NCBI GenBank assembly: GCA_031290935.1
Contig: JAISLK010000006.1
Location: forward strand, 1 to 40,396
Reading direction: 5' to 3'
DNA length: 40,396 nt
Source of the DNA: Prevotellaceae bacterium
GTDB lineage: Bacteria > Bacteroidota > Bacteroidia > Bacteroidales > UBA932
In this document: one piece after another, positions 17,011-26,390 of the stretch
How positions within the stretch are numbered: the stretch's first letter is position 1
How the letters are laid out: each line of letters begins with the position of its first letter
The notes under the pieces: model-generated
The model's input: the letters and a program-made list of their open reading frames with translations, nothing else
What the model was told of the DNA's origin: nothing
The model's database searches: none
Translations under genes and position numbers: made by a program

Positions 17011-18003
17011 TTATTTGTAGATGCGGGACAGTTTTTCATTGCTTTCCATGCCCCGGCGGAGGATTATTTTCAGTACGCACGCGCGGAGGAAGCCCCAGCC
17101 ATAGGCGGTGATTTGGATGACCGCTGCGAAGAGGGAGAGGATAGCGGTTTTTATTCGTTTTGTTTTCCTGAGGGCATCCGTGAAGAGCACTGCGAGGGCG
17201 GCAGCGGGGAGGAGGAGTATCAAGGGAGCGAAAAAGGCGGTTACGGCAATGGCCGTGCCGGCGAGGAGGGCGATAGCCGGGAGGGCGTGTACGGGCTTTA
17301 GCGTGTTTTTATGGATTAGCGCGAGGTTGACGCGGGCTGTTCCGAAGTTGCGTACTTGTTTGTAGAACTGGAAGAGGCTGATGCGCCGTTTGTGATAAAC
17401 GAAGAGTTCGGGGTAGCAGGCTATGCGGAATCCGGCGCGGGCGATGCGGATGGAGAGGTCGATGTCTTCACCCAGCATGTTGTTGAAGCCGCCGACTTTT
17501 TCGTACACCTTTCGCGAGAAGCCCATGTTGAAAGTCCGGGGCTGGAATGTCTCCACTGTGTGCTTTCCGCCGCGGATGCCGCCGGTAGTGAGGGGCGCGG
17601 TCATGGCATAGCTGATGGCTTTCTGAAGGTCGGAGAAGGAGGGATGGGCGGCGTCGGGGCCGCCGAAGCAGGGGGCCCCGCCGGCAGCGAGGCATGCTTC
17701 GAGGCGGGCGAAGTAGCGCGGAGGGATGATGCAGTCGGAGTCGAAGAAAATAAAGTAATCGCCCTTTGCGAGGCGCATGCCTGTGTTCCGGCTGTGGCTG
17801 CGTCCGGTGTTGGCTTTGGCGTGGTAGATAATGGGCAGGGCGGGGGCGAATTTTTCTGCTGTTTGCCGGCAGGGGAGGGTAGAGCCGTCTTCTATGATGA
17901 TTACTTCGAAGGGGATGTTCCCTTCCTGCCGGCAAAGGCTTTCGAGGAGTTCGGCTATCTCGGCGGGGCGGTTGTACACCGGTACGATTATGGAAAAAGT
18001 CAT
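17011..18003 (-). CDS. Glycosyltransferase family 2 with C-terminal membrane segments
   Basis: I take ATG 18003 as the start (330 aa); the in-frame TTG four codons upstream is less likely. The catalytic domain has FSIIVPVYNRPAEI, then IIIEDGST and FFDSDC (the DXD-type metal site). MGFSRKVYEKVGGF and LGEDIDLSIRI follow, the latter carrying the ED base motif. After about residue 230 there are two or three hydrophobic helices and a basic tail, typical of membrane-anchored GT2 enzymes. It is the first gene of the minus-strand cluster, directly behind a promoter element, and may set the start of polysaccharide unit assembly. Confidence 0.9.
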   Translation of the reverse strand: MTFSIIVPVYNRPAEIAELLESLCRQEGNIPFEVIIIEDGSTLPCRQTAEKFAPALPIIYHAKANTGRSHSRNTGMRLAKGDYFIFFDSDCIIPPRYFARLEACLAAGGAPCFGGPDAAHPSFSDLQKAISYAMTAPLTTGGIRGGKHTVETFQPRTFNMGFSRKVYEKVGGFNNMLGEDIDLSIRIARAGFRIACYPELFVYHKRRISLFQFYKQVRNFGTARVNLALIHKNTLKPVHALPAIALLAGTAIAVTAFFAPLILLLPAAALAVLFTDALRKTKRIKTAILSLFAAVIQITAYGWGFLRACVLKIILRRGMESNEKLSRIYK

Positions 18004-18026
18004 CTTGTCGTGCAAAGTAATGGGAG

Positions 18027-18034
18027 CAAAGATA
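18027..18034 (-). promoter_or_regulatory. -7 promoter element for the polysaccharide cluster
   Basis: TATCTTTG on the minus strand, 23 bp upstream of the GT2 ATG. I do not see a good TTG at -33. It is the only promoter-like site between the large 21-bp array and the cluster. Confidence 0.5.
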
Positions 18035-18093
18035 CAAAAAAGATTTAGAAGTTGGGGAATTTGTTGCTTTGAAATTTTTATAATGGTGGAACA

Positions 18094-18492
18094 TTTGCTT
18101 CTTGGTATGGAAAACTTGCTTCTTGGTATGGAAAACTTGCTTCTTGGTATGGAAAACTTGCTTCTTGGTATGGAAAACTTAGTTCTTGGTACGAAAAACT
18201 TAGTTCTTGGTACGGAAAACTTAGTTCTTGGTATGGAAAACTTGCTTCTTGGTATGGAAAACTTAGTTCTTGGTATGGAAAACTTGCTTCTTGGTATGGA
18301 AAACTTAGTTCTTGGTATGGAAAACTTGCTTCTTGGTATGGAAAACTTAGTTCTTGGTACGGAAAACTTGCTTCTTGGTATGGAAAACTTAGTTCTTGGT
18401 ATGGAAAACTTAGTTCTTGGTACGGAAAACTTGCTTCTTGGTATGGAAAACTTGCTTCTTGGTATGGAAAACTTAGTTCTTGGTACGGAGGA
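18094..18492. repeat. 21-bp tandem array, about 19 copies
   Basis: Nineteen units of exactly 21 bp based on TTCTTGGTATGGAAAACTT. Two forms are mixed: ten with TTGC before TTCTT and nine with TTAG. The second form often carries TACGG instead of TATGG. On the plus strand an ATG at 18083 opens a frame of LLLGMEN/LVLGTEN heptapeptides (about 153 codons, ending near 18544). It lacks an RBS and promoter and ends antisense to the 3' side of the P-type ATPase spacer, so I treat it as non-coding. The array fills the 550-bp gap between the P-type ATPase and the polysaccharide cluster. Confidence 0.92.
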
Positions 18493-18555
18493 TTCTGCAG
18501 GTATGTACGGAGGGAGCCAGAGAGAGGCGGCTGGCGGTTTGTGACGGGCGGTTCC

Positions 18556-21168
18556 TTATGGATGAACGTGGCGTTTTCTCCACCGGAGTCCTTCGCCTAT
18601 GGCGAGAACGAGGGCGGTTCCTGCGATAATGGTTATCCAGTCTCGAAGGAGGAGGGGAGTCGTTCGAAAAGCCTCGCCGCCCCACTGTACGATGATTATT
18701 TGGAGGAAGAGGATGAGGGCGGCGATGATTATAAAGGGTTGGCTGTTTTTGAGGTTGTGGAAGGCGGAGGCGGTAACGCCGGCAGCGCGTGCGTTGAAGA
18801 GGTTCCAGAATTGGAGGAGGACGAAGACGGTGAAGAAAACGGACTGTTCGTAGCGGGTGAATGCTTGCCCGGAGGCGTTGAACCGCGCAAGAAGCCCGAG
18901 GAGGAGCGCAAGGAAGATGGCGGCCTGGGAGAGGATGGCGGTGGCCATGGGCCGGGTGATGATAAAGTCTGACGCGCGGCGGGGGGGGTGTTTCATGAGG
19001 CTGCTGTCGGGCGGTTCGGTGGCGAGGGCGAGTGCGGCGAAGGTGTCCATGATGATGTTTACCCAGAGCATTTGCGTGACGGTGAGGGGGAGCGGTACAC
19101 CGATGAAGGGGCCGATGAAGGCCAGCAGGAGCGCCAGTACGTTTATGGTGAGCTGGAACTGTACAAATCGCTGGATGTTCCGGTAGAGCGACCGGCCCCA
19201 GCGGACGGCGTTGACAATGCTGTTGAAGGAATCATTGAGGAGGATGATGTCGCTGGCGTTTTTCGCTACGGAGGTGCCGGAGCCCATGGCAAGTCCGACA
19301 TTGGCGTGGTTGAGGGCGGGGGCGTCGTTGGTGCCGTCTCCGGTAACGGCGACGATTTGGTGGTTTTGCTGGAGGAGTTTAACCAGCCGGAGTTTGTCTC
19401 CCGGGCGTGCGCGGGACATGATTTTAATTTCTGCAGCTCTTTCCCGGGCTTCGTCGTCGGAGAGGGCGGCGAAGTCGCTGCCGGTGATGTGTCGCCGGGC
19501 GGCTTCATCGGCGGTGCTCCAGAGCCCTGTCTGGCGGGCTATTTCGATGGTGGTGGCGGAGGTATCTCCGGTGATTATTTTGATTTCTATTCCTGCTCTC
19601 AGGCAGTCTTTAATGGCGTTGGTTACGTTGGGTCGTACGGGGTCGGCGATGGCGACAAATCCGAGGAAGGTCATTCCGTGGAGCTGCTCGTCAAGGGTTC
19701 CCGGGGGGCAGTCGGGGGGGGTGCTGTAGGCGATGGCCAGTGTGCGCATGGCGCGTTGCTGGTAGTTTTGGAGCATCGTTTGGGTAGATTCGGGGATGCT
19801 TGCCGGGGTGCATTTGGTTAATATGATTTCAGGGGCCCCTTTGATGAAGATGAATGTTTTGTTGCCGGCGGAGCGTATGTGGGTGGCCATGTATTTTTTT
19901 TCGGTTGTAAAGGGGGCGCGTTCGATGATGGTTGCTTCGCGGCGGATTTTTTGGTAGTCTGCGCCCTGTTTGTGCAGCCAGTAGAGGAGTGCGCCTTCAG
20001 TGGGGTTGCCGAGAGTTGCGCCGTTTTCGGGGTCGAGGTGGGCGGTGGTGTTGGCGGCAATAGCCATGGCAATGAAGGGGTGGAGGCATTTTTCTTCTTC
20101 TGTGACATAGGGCCGGGCGGGGTGGAGCACGCAGAAGTGTGCCGCCTGTACGCGCATGTGGTTTTGTGTGAGGGTGCCGGTTTTGTCGGTGCAGATAACG
20201 GTTGTGGCGCCCATGGTTTCACAGGCATGCATGCGGCGTACGAGGTTGTTTGTGCGTGTCATTCGGCGCATGCTGTATGCCAGGCTCATGGTAACGCTCA
20301 TGGCGAGTCCTTCGGGTACGGCGACGACGATGAGGGTAATGGCTATCATGAAGTAGGTGAGGAGCCGGGCAAGTGTGTCATAGGAAGGGGTAAAGGGTGT
20401 TCCGGCGATGGCGTCGCGTGCGACTAAGAGTGCAAATGTGGCGGCGGCGATGGCAAAGCCTGTTTTTCCGATGATTTTGCTTAGGCGGTGCAGTTGTTTG
20501 TTCAGGGGTGTTTCTTCGCTGTTCATTTCGGTGGCTTCCCGCGCTGTTTTCCCGATTTCCGTTGCATCGCCTACGGCTGTGACGCGCATTACGCCCTGGC
20601 CTTCGGCGATGGTAGCGCTGCGCAGTATTACGTTCGGTGAATAGGTGGTGGCGAAGGTGCTTACGGGTTCTGCCGTTTTGCGCGACGGCAGGGATTCGCC
20701 GTTCAGGGTCGATTCATTGACCGATAAGGCTATTGCTTCGAGCAAATCGCCGTCGGCAGGGGCCTCGTCGCCCTGTTCGAGTAAGACGGTATCGCCGACG
20801 ACTATGTCGCACTTGGGTATTTCCGCGGGTTGTCCGTTGCGGATAACTTTTACGGCGGCTTCGTTATCTGCCTGGTTGAGGATGTCAAATTCTTTGCTTG
20901 CTTTGTATTCATTGGCAAAGGCCAGCGCCGTGGCTAATAATACAGCGAGGAGGATGCCGAGGCCTTCGACGTAGGAACTGCCGGGGTCGAAACAGGCGGC
21001 AACGAGGGCAATGATAGCCGCTGCCATTAGGAGCCGGATGATGGGGTCTTTGAATTTTTCCAGAAATAATTTCCACCAGGGTTTGCGCGGGGCAGGGGTC
21101 AGTATGTTCTTCCCGTGCAAGGCGCGCGACTGTAAGACTTCTTCGTTATTTAATCCATTATATATCAA
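18556..21168 (-). CDS. Calcium-transporting P-type ATPase (P2 type)
   Basis: This 870-aa inner-membrane pump belongs to the SERCA/PMCA branch. An N-terminal cation-ATPase domain (GLNNEEVLQSRALHGKN) is followed by two helices at about 45-90. The actuator motif is NGES at 156-159, the M4 Ca2+-site motif is VAVPEGLAM (282-290), and Asp328 in ICTDKTGTLTQ is phosphorylated. TGDGTNDAP (609-617) and six C-terminal helices complete the fold. The actuator reads NGES rather than TGES but keeps the essential glutamate. The gene starts 24 bp after the P5C dehydrogenase stop and is probably co-transcribed, although no functional link is obvious. Calcium is the best guess for substrate; other divalent ions are possible. 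Confidence 0.92.
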   Translation of the reverse strand: MIYNGLNNEEVLQSRALHGKNILTPAPRKPWWKLFLEKFKDPIIRLLMAAAIIALVAACFDPGSSYVEGLGILLAVLLATALAFANEYKASKEFDILNQADNEAAVKVIRNGQPAEIPKCDIVVGDTVLLEQGDEAPADGDLLEAIALSVNESTLNGESLPSRKTAEPVSTFATTYSPNVILRSATIAEGQGVMRVTAVGDATEIGKTAREATEMNSEETPLNKQLHRLSKIIGKTGFAIAAATFALLVARDAIAGTPFTPSYDTLARLLTYFMIAITLIVVAVPEGLAMSVTMSLAYSMRRMTRTNNLVRRMHACETMGATTVICTDKTGTLTQNHMRVQAAHFCVLHPARPYVTEEEKCLHPFIAMAIAANTTAHLDPENGATLGNPTEGALLYWLHKQGADYQKIRREATIIERAPFTTEKKYMATHIRSAGNKTFIFIKGAPEIILTKCTPASIPESTQTMLQNYQQRAMRTLAIAYSTPPDCPPGTLDEQLHGMTFLGFVAIADPVRPNVTNAIKDCLRAGIEIKIITGDTSATTIEIARQTGLWSTADEAARRHITGSDFAALSDDEARERAAEIKIMSRARPGDKLRLVKLLQQNHQIVAVTGDGTNDAPALNHANVGLAMGSGTSVAKNASDIILLNDSFNSIVNAVRWGRSLYRNIQRFVQFQLTINVLALLLAFIGPFIGVPLPLTVTQMLWVNIIMDTFAALALATEPPDSSLMKHPPRRASDFIITRPMATAILSQAAIFLALLLGLLARFNASGQAFTRYEQSVFFTVFVLLQFWNLFNARAAGVTASAFHNLKNSQPFIIIAALILFLQIIIVQWGGEAFRTTPLLLRDWITIIAGTALVLAIGEGLRWRKRHVHP

Positions 21169-21192
21169 AATCTGATTATTCTTTTTTGGTTT

Positions 21193-22812
21193 TTAACTCA
21201 AAAAGGGATAGCGGTAGTCTGCAGGTGGCGCGAGGCATTCTTTGATAGCGCGGGGAGTTGTCCAGCGGAGCAGGTTAAGGTGGCTGCCGGCTTTATCGTT
21301 GGTGCCACTTCGGCGTGCGCCGCCAAAAGGCTGCTGGCCTACCACCGCGCCGGTGGATTTGTCGTTGAAGTAAATATTTCCCGCGGCATATTTTAAGCGT
21401 TGCGCCGCTTGCCACAAGGCATAGCGGTCTTCTGCAAATATGGCGCCGGTCAACCCGTAGGGCGAGGTTTCGTCGAGCAGTTGCAGGGTTTCTTCCCATT
21501 CTTTTTCGGGGTAGGCGTACACGGAGAGTACGGGCCCGAAGATTTCTTCTTCCATTGTAACAAAATGCGGGTCTTTTACCTCAATAACCGTCGGCTGTAC
21601 GAAATAACCCTGCGATTTGTCGCCCGTGCCGCCCGCGATAATGCTGGCGGCGGGTGAGCTGTGCGCCCGGCCGATGTAATTCATGATGGTGTCGAACGAT
21701 GTTTCGTCGATGACGGCATTGTGGTAGTTGCCAAAATCGCGCACGTCGCCGGTTTTGACCGTTGCGAGCATATCGCAGAGGTATTGTTTCACTTCCGGCC
21801 AGCGGTTCGACGGGATGTAGGCGCGCGACGAGGCCGAACATTTCTGCCCCTGGTATTCAAACGAACCGCGCACCAGCGCTACTGCGAGCTCCTGTGCTTT
21901 CGCCGACGGATGCGCAATGACAAAGTCCTTGCCGCCTGTTTCGCCTACCAGTCGCGGGTAGGAGCGGTAGGTGGAAAGATTTTTCCCCGCCGTTTGCCAC
22001 AGGTGGTCGAAAGTGGCGGTAGAGCCGGTGAAGTGCAGCCCGGCAAAATGCCTGCTGGCCAGCGCCGCATTGCCGATGATGCGTCCTGCGCCGGGCAGGA
22101 AGTTGACAACGCCGTCGGGCAAACCGGCTTCCTTGAATATCTTCATCAGGTAATAGTTCGAAAACAGGGCGGTGGTCGCCGGTTTCCAAAGGGTAGCGTT
22201 GCCCATCAGCACAGGCGACAGGTTCAGGTTCGAGGCAATGGCAGTAAAGTTGAAAGGCGTTACTGCCAATACAAATCCTTCGAGCGGGCGATATTCCATC
22301 CGGTTGATGACGCCGGTTTCGCTGTGCGGCTGTTCGGCGTAAATGCGTCCGGCATAGTGGGCGTTGAAGCGCAGGAAGTCGATGTTTTCGCATGCCGAAT
22401 CTATTTCCGCCTGAAAGGCATTTTTGCTTTGCCCAAGCATGGTGGCGGCATTCAGGAGGGCGCGGTATTTTTTCGACGCCAGTTCGGCAATGCGCAGCAT
22501 GATAGCGGCGCGTTCTTCCCAGGGGAGGCGTTCCCATTCTTTTTGCGCTTTCACGGCGGCGGCTATGGCGGCTTCTACTTCTTTTGCGCCGGCTTTGTGG
22601 TAAGTGGCCAATACATGCCGGTGGTCGTGCGGCATCACCACTGTGCCGGTGTCGCCGGTGCGCACTTCGCGTCCGCCGATGATGACGGGGATTTCAATGG
22701 TTTCGGACGATAGTCGCGTTAATTCTTCTTGCAGTTCTTTACGTTCGGCTGTGCCGGGAGCATAACTTTTTATCGGCTCATTCGCCGGGTAGGGAAAATG
22801 ATATATCGTCAT
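21193..22812 (-). CDS. pruA: 1-pyrroline-5-carboxylate dehydrogenase
   Basis: A 539-aa aldehyde dehydrogenase that oxidises glutamate semialdehyde (from proline or arginine) to glutamate with NAD. The N-terminus FPYPANEPIKSYAPGTAER is typical of stand-alone P5C dehydrogenases. Landmarks are the oxyanion region TPFNFTAIASNLN (185-197), FTGSTATF (261-268), the general base Glu291 in LVGETGGKD, and the catalytic Cys325 in GQKCSASSRAY. A proline dehydrogenase is not adjacent. A heptamer palindrome lies directly upstream, where I could not identify a -7 element. Confidence 0.95.
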   Translation of the reverse strand: MTIYHFPYPANEPIKSYAPGTAERKELQEELTRLSSETIEIPVIIGGREVRTGDTGTVVMPHDHRHVLATYHKAGAKEVEAAIAAAVKAQKEWERLPWEERAAIMLRIAELASKKYRALLNAATMLGQSKNAFQAEIDSACENIDFLRFNAHYAGRIYAEQPHSETGVINRMEYRPLEGFVLAVTPFNFTAIASNLNLSPVLMGNATLWKPATTALFSNYYLMKIFKEAGLPDGVVNFLPGAGRIIGNAALASRHFAGLHFTGSTATFDHLWQTAGKNLSTYRSYPRLVGETGGKDFVIAHPSAKAQELAVALVRGSFEYQGQKCSASSRAYIPSNRWPEVKQYLCDMLATVKTGDVRDFGNYHNAVIDETSFDTIMNYIGRAHSSPAASIIAGGTGDKSQGYFVQPTVIEVKDPHFVTMEEEIFGPVLSVYAYPEKEWEETLQLLDETSPYGLTGAIFAEDRYALWQAAQRLKYAAGNIYFNDKSTGAVVGQQPFGGARRSGTNDKAGSHLNLLRWTTPRAIKECLAPPADYRYPFLS

Positions 22813-22935
22813 AAGTTGTGAGTTATTTTAGTTGTAAGTCGGGTTTAGTGATTAGTTGTAAGTCATAAGTCGTAAGTTGAAGCCGGCGCACTTTCCGCGA
22901 CTTACAACTTACGACTTATGATTTACGACTAAAAA
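22813..22935. repeat. Heptamer island with perfect 15-bp inverted repeat
   Basis: GTAAGTC/ATAAGTC words flank a GC-rich centre (AAGCCGGCGCA). CATAAGTCGTAAGTT at 22864-22878 is exactly repeated in reverse complement at 22906-22920. It lies between the M16 protease and pruA, both on the minus strand, and may form a hairpin in the mRNA. Confidence 0.82.
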
Positions 22936-22938
22936 AGA

Positions 22939-25836
22939 TTAATATCCGAAAATTTCTTCAAGTTTTAGGGTTTGTACCGGCGCAATCTTGTTGATGGCGG
23001 CGAAATCCAGCTCTTTCTTGTCGCCCAGAATGCAGTAGACATACGGTAATCCTTTGACATATTTTTCCTGAAATGCTTTTACGTCCTGCAATGTGAATTG
23101 CGGAATCTGTTCAAACAAATCCTTGCGTTTGTCATAGGTGTAGCCGAATTTCTGCGCATCCAGGTAATTCCACAGCACCGATTCGCGGATAATCCGTTCC
23201 GTGCGTATGGAGGCGATGATAGATTCTTTCGCGATGTTGAACGATTTTTCGGATTCGGGCATGTTGTTCAGTATATCGTTGAAGGCATTTACCGCATCGG
23301 TTAATTTATCGTTCTGCGTGCCGATATAGGTGAACATGGTGTAATTCAACTCCGGCTTGGATACGCTGCTGTAGCTTGCCTGCGCCGCGTAAGCCAGGCT
23401 GCGCGCTTCCCGCATTTCCTGAAATACGATAGCGTTCATCCCGCCGCCGAAATATTCATTATACATCCGGCGAATCGGTTCCAGTTCTTTGGCGTAATGT
23501 GCGCCTTTGGAGTGCATCACCATGATGAGTTGCCGCGAATCGTAGTGGGTAAAGAGCACCTTGTTGGCGGGCGTTTCTACCTGTGTGAAAACAGTGGCGG
23601 GCAGCACCGGCTGGAACGTATCCGGGGTTCTGTGCAGTTCGGTCAACGACGCTACCAGTTCCTCCTGCGTTTTCGGGCCGTAATAAAGTATTTTGTGTTC
23701 GTAGCTGTTGATGTCCTTGATACGTTTAATCAGGTCTTCGGGTTTCAGGGCGGCCAGTTCTTTTGCGCTTAAAATATTGGTGGCAGTGGATTTCGGCCCC
23801 CAGGTAGCATAATTGTACAGCATGTTAACGATGCGTCCCTGATTCAACTTTGAATCGGCGCGCGCCTTGATAATGTCCTTCTTCATGTTGTCGAGCGCTT
23901 CCTTGTTTACTTGCGGGTCGGCAAGGAGGTCTTCCAGCAATTCCAGCGCTTTTTCGAATTTCTCATTCAAGCCCGACAGGGATACATACACCCGCTCGGC
24001 GCTTGAGGATACGTCGAACGAACAGGCTAACTTATAAAACTCGCTTTTGATTTCTTCCGGCGTATATTTGGACGTGCCGAGATAGTTCAGGTAGCTGAAA
24101 GCCGTTCCCAGCGCTTTGTCACTGTTGTTGCCCATTTCCAGCAGGTAGGTCAGTTCAAAGGTGTTGTTTTCGGTATTTTGTTTGTACAGCACCGGCAGTC
24201 CCTTGAAAGTGGTTTGCTGCAAGTCTTTTTCATAATCGAGGAATACCGGCTCGATGGGCGTTACGTTGATAGCCTTGATTTCTTTCAGGTATTCGCTTTC
24301 TTCGTCGCGGTTGGCGGCGATGGGCGTAATGGCGGGCTTGTCGATTTTCTTTATAGTTGTGTCTTCGCCCTGGCGTTTGTAAACTACGGCGTAGTTGTTG
24401 CCGAAATTAGCGTTGGCAAAATCCACAATCGCCTGCTTGGTTATTTTCGACTGCCGGTCAAGTTTGCCGACTTCGTCTTCCCAAGGCGTGTTGTTTACGA
24501 AAGCATCCATCAGCCGGCGGACGCGCGACTGGTTAGACTGGTTTTCATAAATCCGGTTCAGCTTAAAATTATTGATGGTCGCTTCAATGAGCCAGTCTTC
24601 AAATTCGCCTTTTTTCAACAGTTCGATTTGTTCCAGCAGGATGTCTTTTACCTGTTCCAGCGTTTGCCCCTGTTTCGGCCGGCCGGAAAGCAGGTACACC
24701 TGGTAATCTGCCATGTCATAGATGCCGGAGCCGGCGCCGAGCACGCGCTGTTTCTGGTTTACATTCAAGTCCAGCAGCCCGGCCTTGCCGTTGTTCATCA
24801 AATAATCCAACACTTCCAGCACTTCCGCTTCGGGCGAATTGGCGCCGGGGAAACGGAAACCGACCGTTACCATTTCGGCGTCGTTGCCCACGACCTCTTT
24901 AATAATCGGCGCGGTTATCGGCTGCGCTTCTTTGGCAGTGAAAGCGGGAACTTCGCCGGAGGGCAGGCTGGAAAAATATTTATCTATTACCGTAATCGCC
25001 GAATCGGGGTCGAAGTCGCCGGAAAGGATGACCGCCATATTATTGGCTACATAGTACGACCGGTAATGGTTTTTAATGTTCACAATCGACGGGTTTTTCA
25101 AATGCTCCTGCGTGCCGAGCACGGTTTGCGTGCCGTAGGTATGATGCGGTAACAGCGCAGCCAGCAAGGCTTCGTATGATTTGCGGCTGTCGTTGGTTAG
25201 CGACCGGTTTTTCTCTTCGTACACCGTTTCCAGTTCGGTATGGAACAAGCGTATCACCGGGTCTTTGAAGCGGTCGGCTTCAATCTTCGCCCAAGTTTCC
25301 AACTGGTTCGAGGGGATATTTTCTACATAATTGGTTACGTCAAACGAGGTGAAAGCGTTGGTGCCTTCCGCCCCGATATGCGACATCATCTTGTCGTATT
25401 CGTTGGGAATAGCGAGTTTCGACGCTTCCTGCGATACGCTGTCGATTTGTTTGTAAATCGCTTTGCGTTCCGCCTCGTCGTTGGTGGAGCGGTAAGTTTC
25501 ATACAGCGCTTCGATTTGGTCTAACAGCGGTTTTTCGGCGGCGTAGTCTTTCGTGCCGAACGTGCCGGTGCCTTTAAACAGCAGGTGTTCCAGGTAGTGC
25601 GACAGGCCGGTGGTTTCTTCCGGGTCGTTCTTGCCGCCCACCCGTACGGGAATGTAGGTTTGGATACGCGGTTCGCTTTTGTTTACCGTTAGATATACTT
25701 TCAGTCCGTTATCCAACGTATAGATACGCGTGTTCGTAGGGTCATTAGGAACCGTTTCGTAACGGTAGGTTTTGCCGCACGACGCCAGCAGCATCGCGCC
25801 CAATAGGGCAAACAGTAAAAGAGTTGTTTTTTTCAT
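22939..25836 (-). CDS. M16 family zinc peptidase, lipoprotein
   Basis: A 965-aa two-half insulinase/pitrilysin-type protease. The N-terminus MKKTTLLLFALLGAMLLASC ends in a lipobox with Cys20, so it should be lipidated in the outer or inner membrane facing the periplasm. The inverted zinc motif HYLEH is at 80-84, with a glutamate cluster at 201-208 (ELETVYEE) supplying the third ligand. The second half (about 520-965) repeats the fold without a zinc motif, as usual for single-chain M16 enzymes, and has the R/Y-type segment EMREARSLAYAAQ. It is probably a scavenging or quality-control peptidase. A TACATTTG -7 element lies upstream. Confidence 0.93.
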   Translation of the reverse strand: MKKTTLLLFALLGAMLLASCGKTYRYETVPNDPTNTRIYTLDNGLKVYLTVNKSEPRIQTYIPVRVGGKNDPEETTGLSHYLEHLLFKGTGTFGTKDYAAEKPLLDQIEALYETYRSTNDEAERKAIYKQIDSVSQEASKLAIPNEYDKMMSHIGAEGTNAFTSFDVTNYVENIPSNQLETWAKIEADRFKDPVIRLFHTELETVYEEKNRSLTNDSRKSYEALLAALLPHHTYGTQTVLGTQEHLKNPSIVNIKNHYRSYYVANNMAVILSGDFDPDSAITVIDKYFSSLPSGEVPAFTAKEAQPITAPIIKEVVGNDAEMVTVGFRFPGANSPEAEVLEVLDYLMNNGKAGLLDLNVNQKQRVLGAGSGIYDMADYQVYLLSGRPKQGQTLEQVKDILLEQIELLKKGEFEDWLIEATINNFKLNRIYENQSNQSRVRRLMDAFVNNTPWEDEVGKLDRQSKITKQAIVDFANANFGNNYAVVYKRQGEDTTIKKIDKPAITPIAANRDEESEYLKEIKAINVTPIEPVFLDYEKDLQQTTFKGLPVLYKQNTENNTFELTYLLEMGNNSDKALGTAFSYLNYLGTSKYTPEEIKSEFYKLACSFDVSSSAERVYVSLSGLNEKFEKALELLEDLLADPQVNKEALDNMKKDIIKARADSKLNQGRIVNMLYNYATWGPKSTATNILSAKELAALKPEDLIKRIKDINSYEHKILYYGPKTQEELVASLTELHRTPDTFQPVLPATVFTQVETPANKVLFTHYDSRQLIMVMHSKGAHYAKELEPIRRMYNEYFGGGMNAIVFQEMREARSLAYAAQASYSSVSKPELNYTMFTYIGTQNDKLTDAVNAFNDILNNMPESEKSFNIAKESIIASIRTERIIRESVLWNYLDAQKFGYTYDKRKDLFEQIPQFTLQDVKAFQEKYVKGLPYVYCILGDKKELDFAAINKIAPVQTLKLEEIFGY

Positions 25837-25864
25837 GATGAAAATTGTTAAAATCCTTGCCCCT

Positions 25865-25872
25865 CAAATGTA
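25865..25872 (-). promoter_or_regulatory. -7 promoter element for the M16 protease
   Basis: TACATTTG on the minus strand, 28 bp upstream of the ATG. The -33 element is not clear. Confidence 0.42.
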
Positions 25873-26016
25873 GAAGCAAGGATGGAGTTTTTATTTAATT
25901 ATATTTGGTAGTTATTTTAAACATTTTTTCGCATTGCGCCTACAAATATACGGAATTTTTACGAAAAAACAAACGGCGGCGGATGCCTGTTCTGGCCAGC
26001 TTTCCGGAAGCAAAAT

Positions 26017-26047
26017 AAAAAAACTGCCTGAAACAAGCAGCTTTTTT
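26017..26047 (-). terminator. Rho-independent terminator after rpmE2
   Basis: On the minus strand an A-rich run, CTGC, a 9-nt loop (TTGTTTCAG), then GCAG and a run of six T. The flanking A and T tracts extend the stem. It lies just after the L31 stop codon. Confidence 0.75.
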
Positions 26048-26062
26048 ATTTCACATACAACC

Positions 26063-26323
26063 TTATTTTTTTGCTTCCAGCGCTTTTTTGTAGCGGTTGC
26101 GGAACTTGTCCACACGGCCGGCGGTATCCACCAGTTTCATTTTGCCGGTGTAGAAAGGGTGCGAGGTGTTGGAAATTTCGACTTTGTACAAAGGATATTC
26201 CACGCCGTCGAGGTTAATGGTTTCGCGCGTTTGCACTGTTGAACGGGTAACAAACGTATGGTCGTTCGACATATCTTTGAACGCCACCATGCGGTAATTT
26301 TCTGGATGAAGATGTTGTTTCAT
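26063..26323 (-). CDS. rpmE2: 50S ribosomal protein L31, type B
   Basis: This 86-aa protein begins [20 protein letters not shown] and contains [12 protein letters not shown] and [11 protein letters not shown], typical of L31. It lacks the CxxC zinc motif and has the extended form, so it is the zinc-independent type B. It is a single-gene unit: a TACTTTTG -7 element lies about 34 bp upstream and a terminator follows. Confidence 0.96.
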   Translation of the reverse strand: MKQHLHPENYRMVAFKDMSNDHTFVTRSTVQTRETINLDGVEYPLYKVEISNTSHPFYTGKMKLVDTAGRVDKFRNRYKKALEAKK

Positions 26324-26357
26324 ATAAGTCTTTTTTCTTTTTTCAAATTTCGGAGGG

Positions 26358-26365
26358 CAAAAGTA
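26358..26365 (-). promoter_or_regulatory. -7 promoter element for rpmE2
   Basis: TACTTTTG on the minus strand, 34 bp upstream of the L31 ATG, inside the 67-bp gap after fabD. No clear -33 was found. Confidence 0.42.
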
Positions 26366-26390
26366 GTATAATTTTTCTAATTATACAAAT

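Noticed and set aside
18083-18544. Plus-strand frame of LLLGMEN heptapeptide repeats as a repeat protein
   Set aside because: It has an ATG but no promoter or SD, and openness is a direct result of the 21-bp period; the other arrays are open in several frames on both strands in the same way.
21661-22713. Plus-strand open frame of 350 codons opposite pruA
   Set aside because: Antisense to pruA, with no recognisable domain and no promoter.
24178-25152. Plus-strand open frame of 324 codons opposite the M16 protease
   Set aside because: Antisense shadow; the composition (F, V, R, Q rich) is typical of a reversed reading frame.
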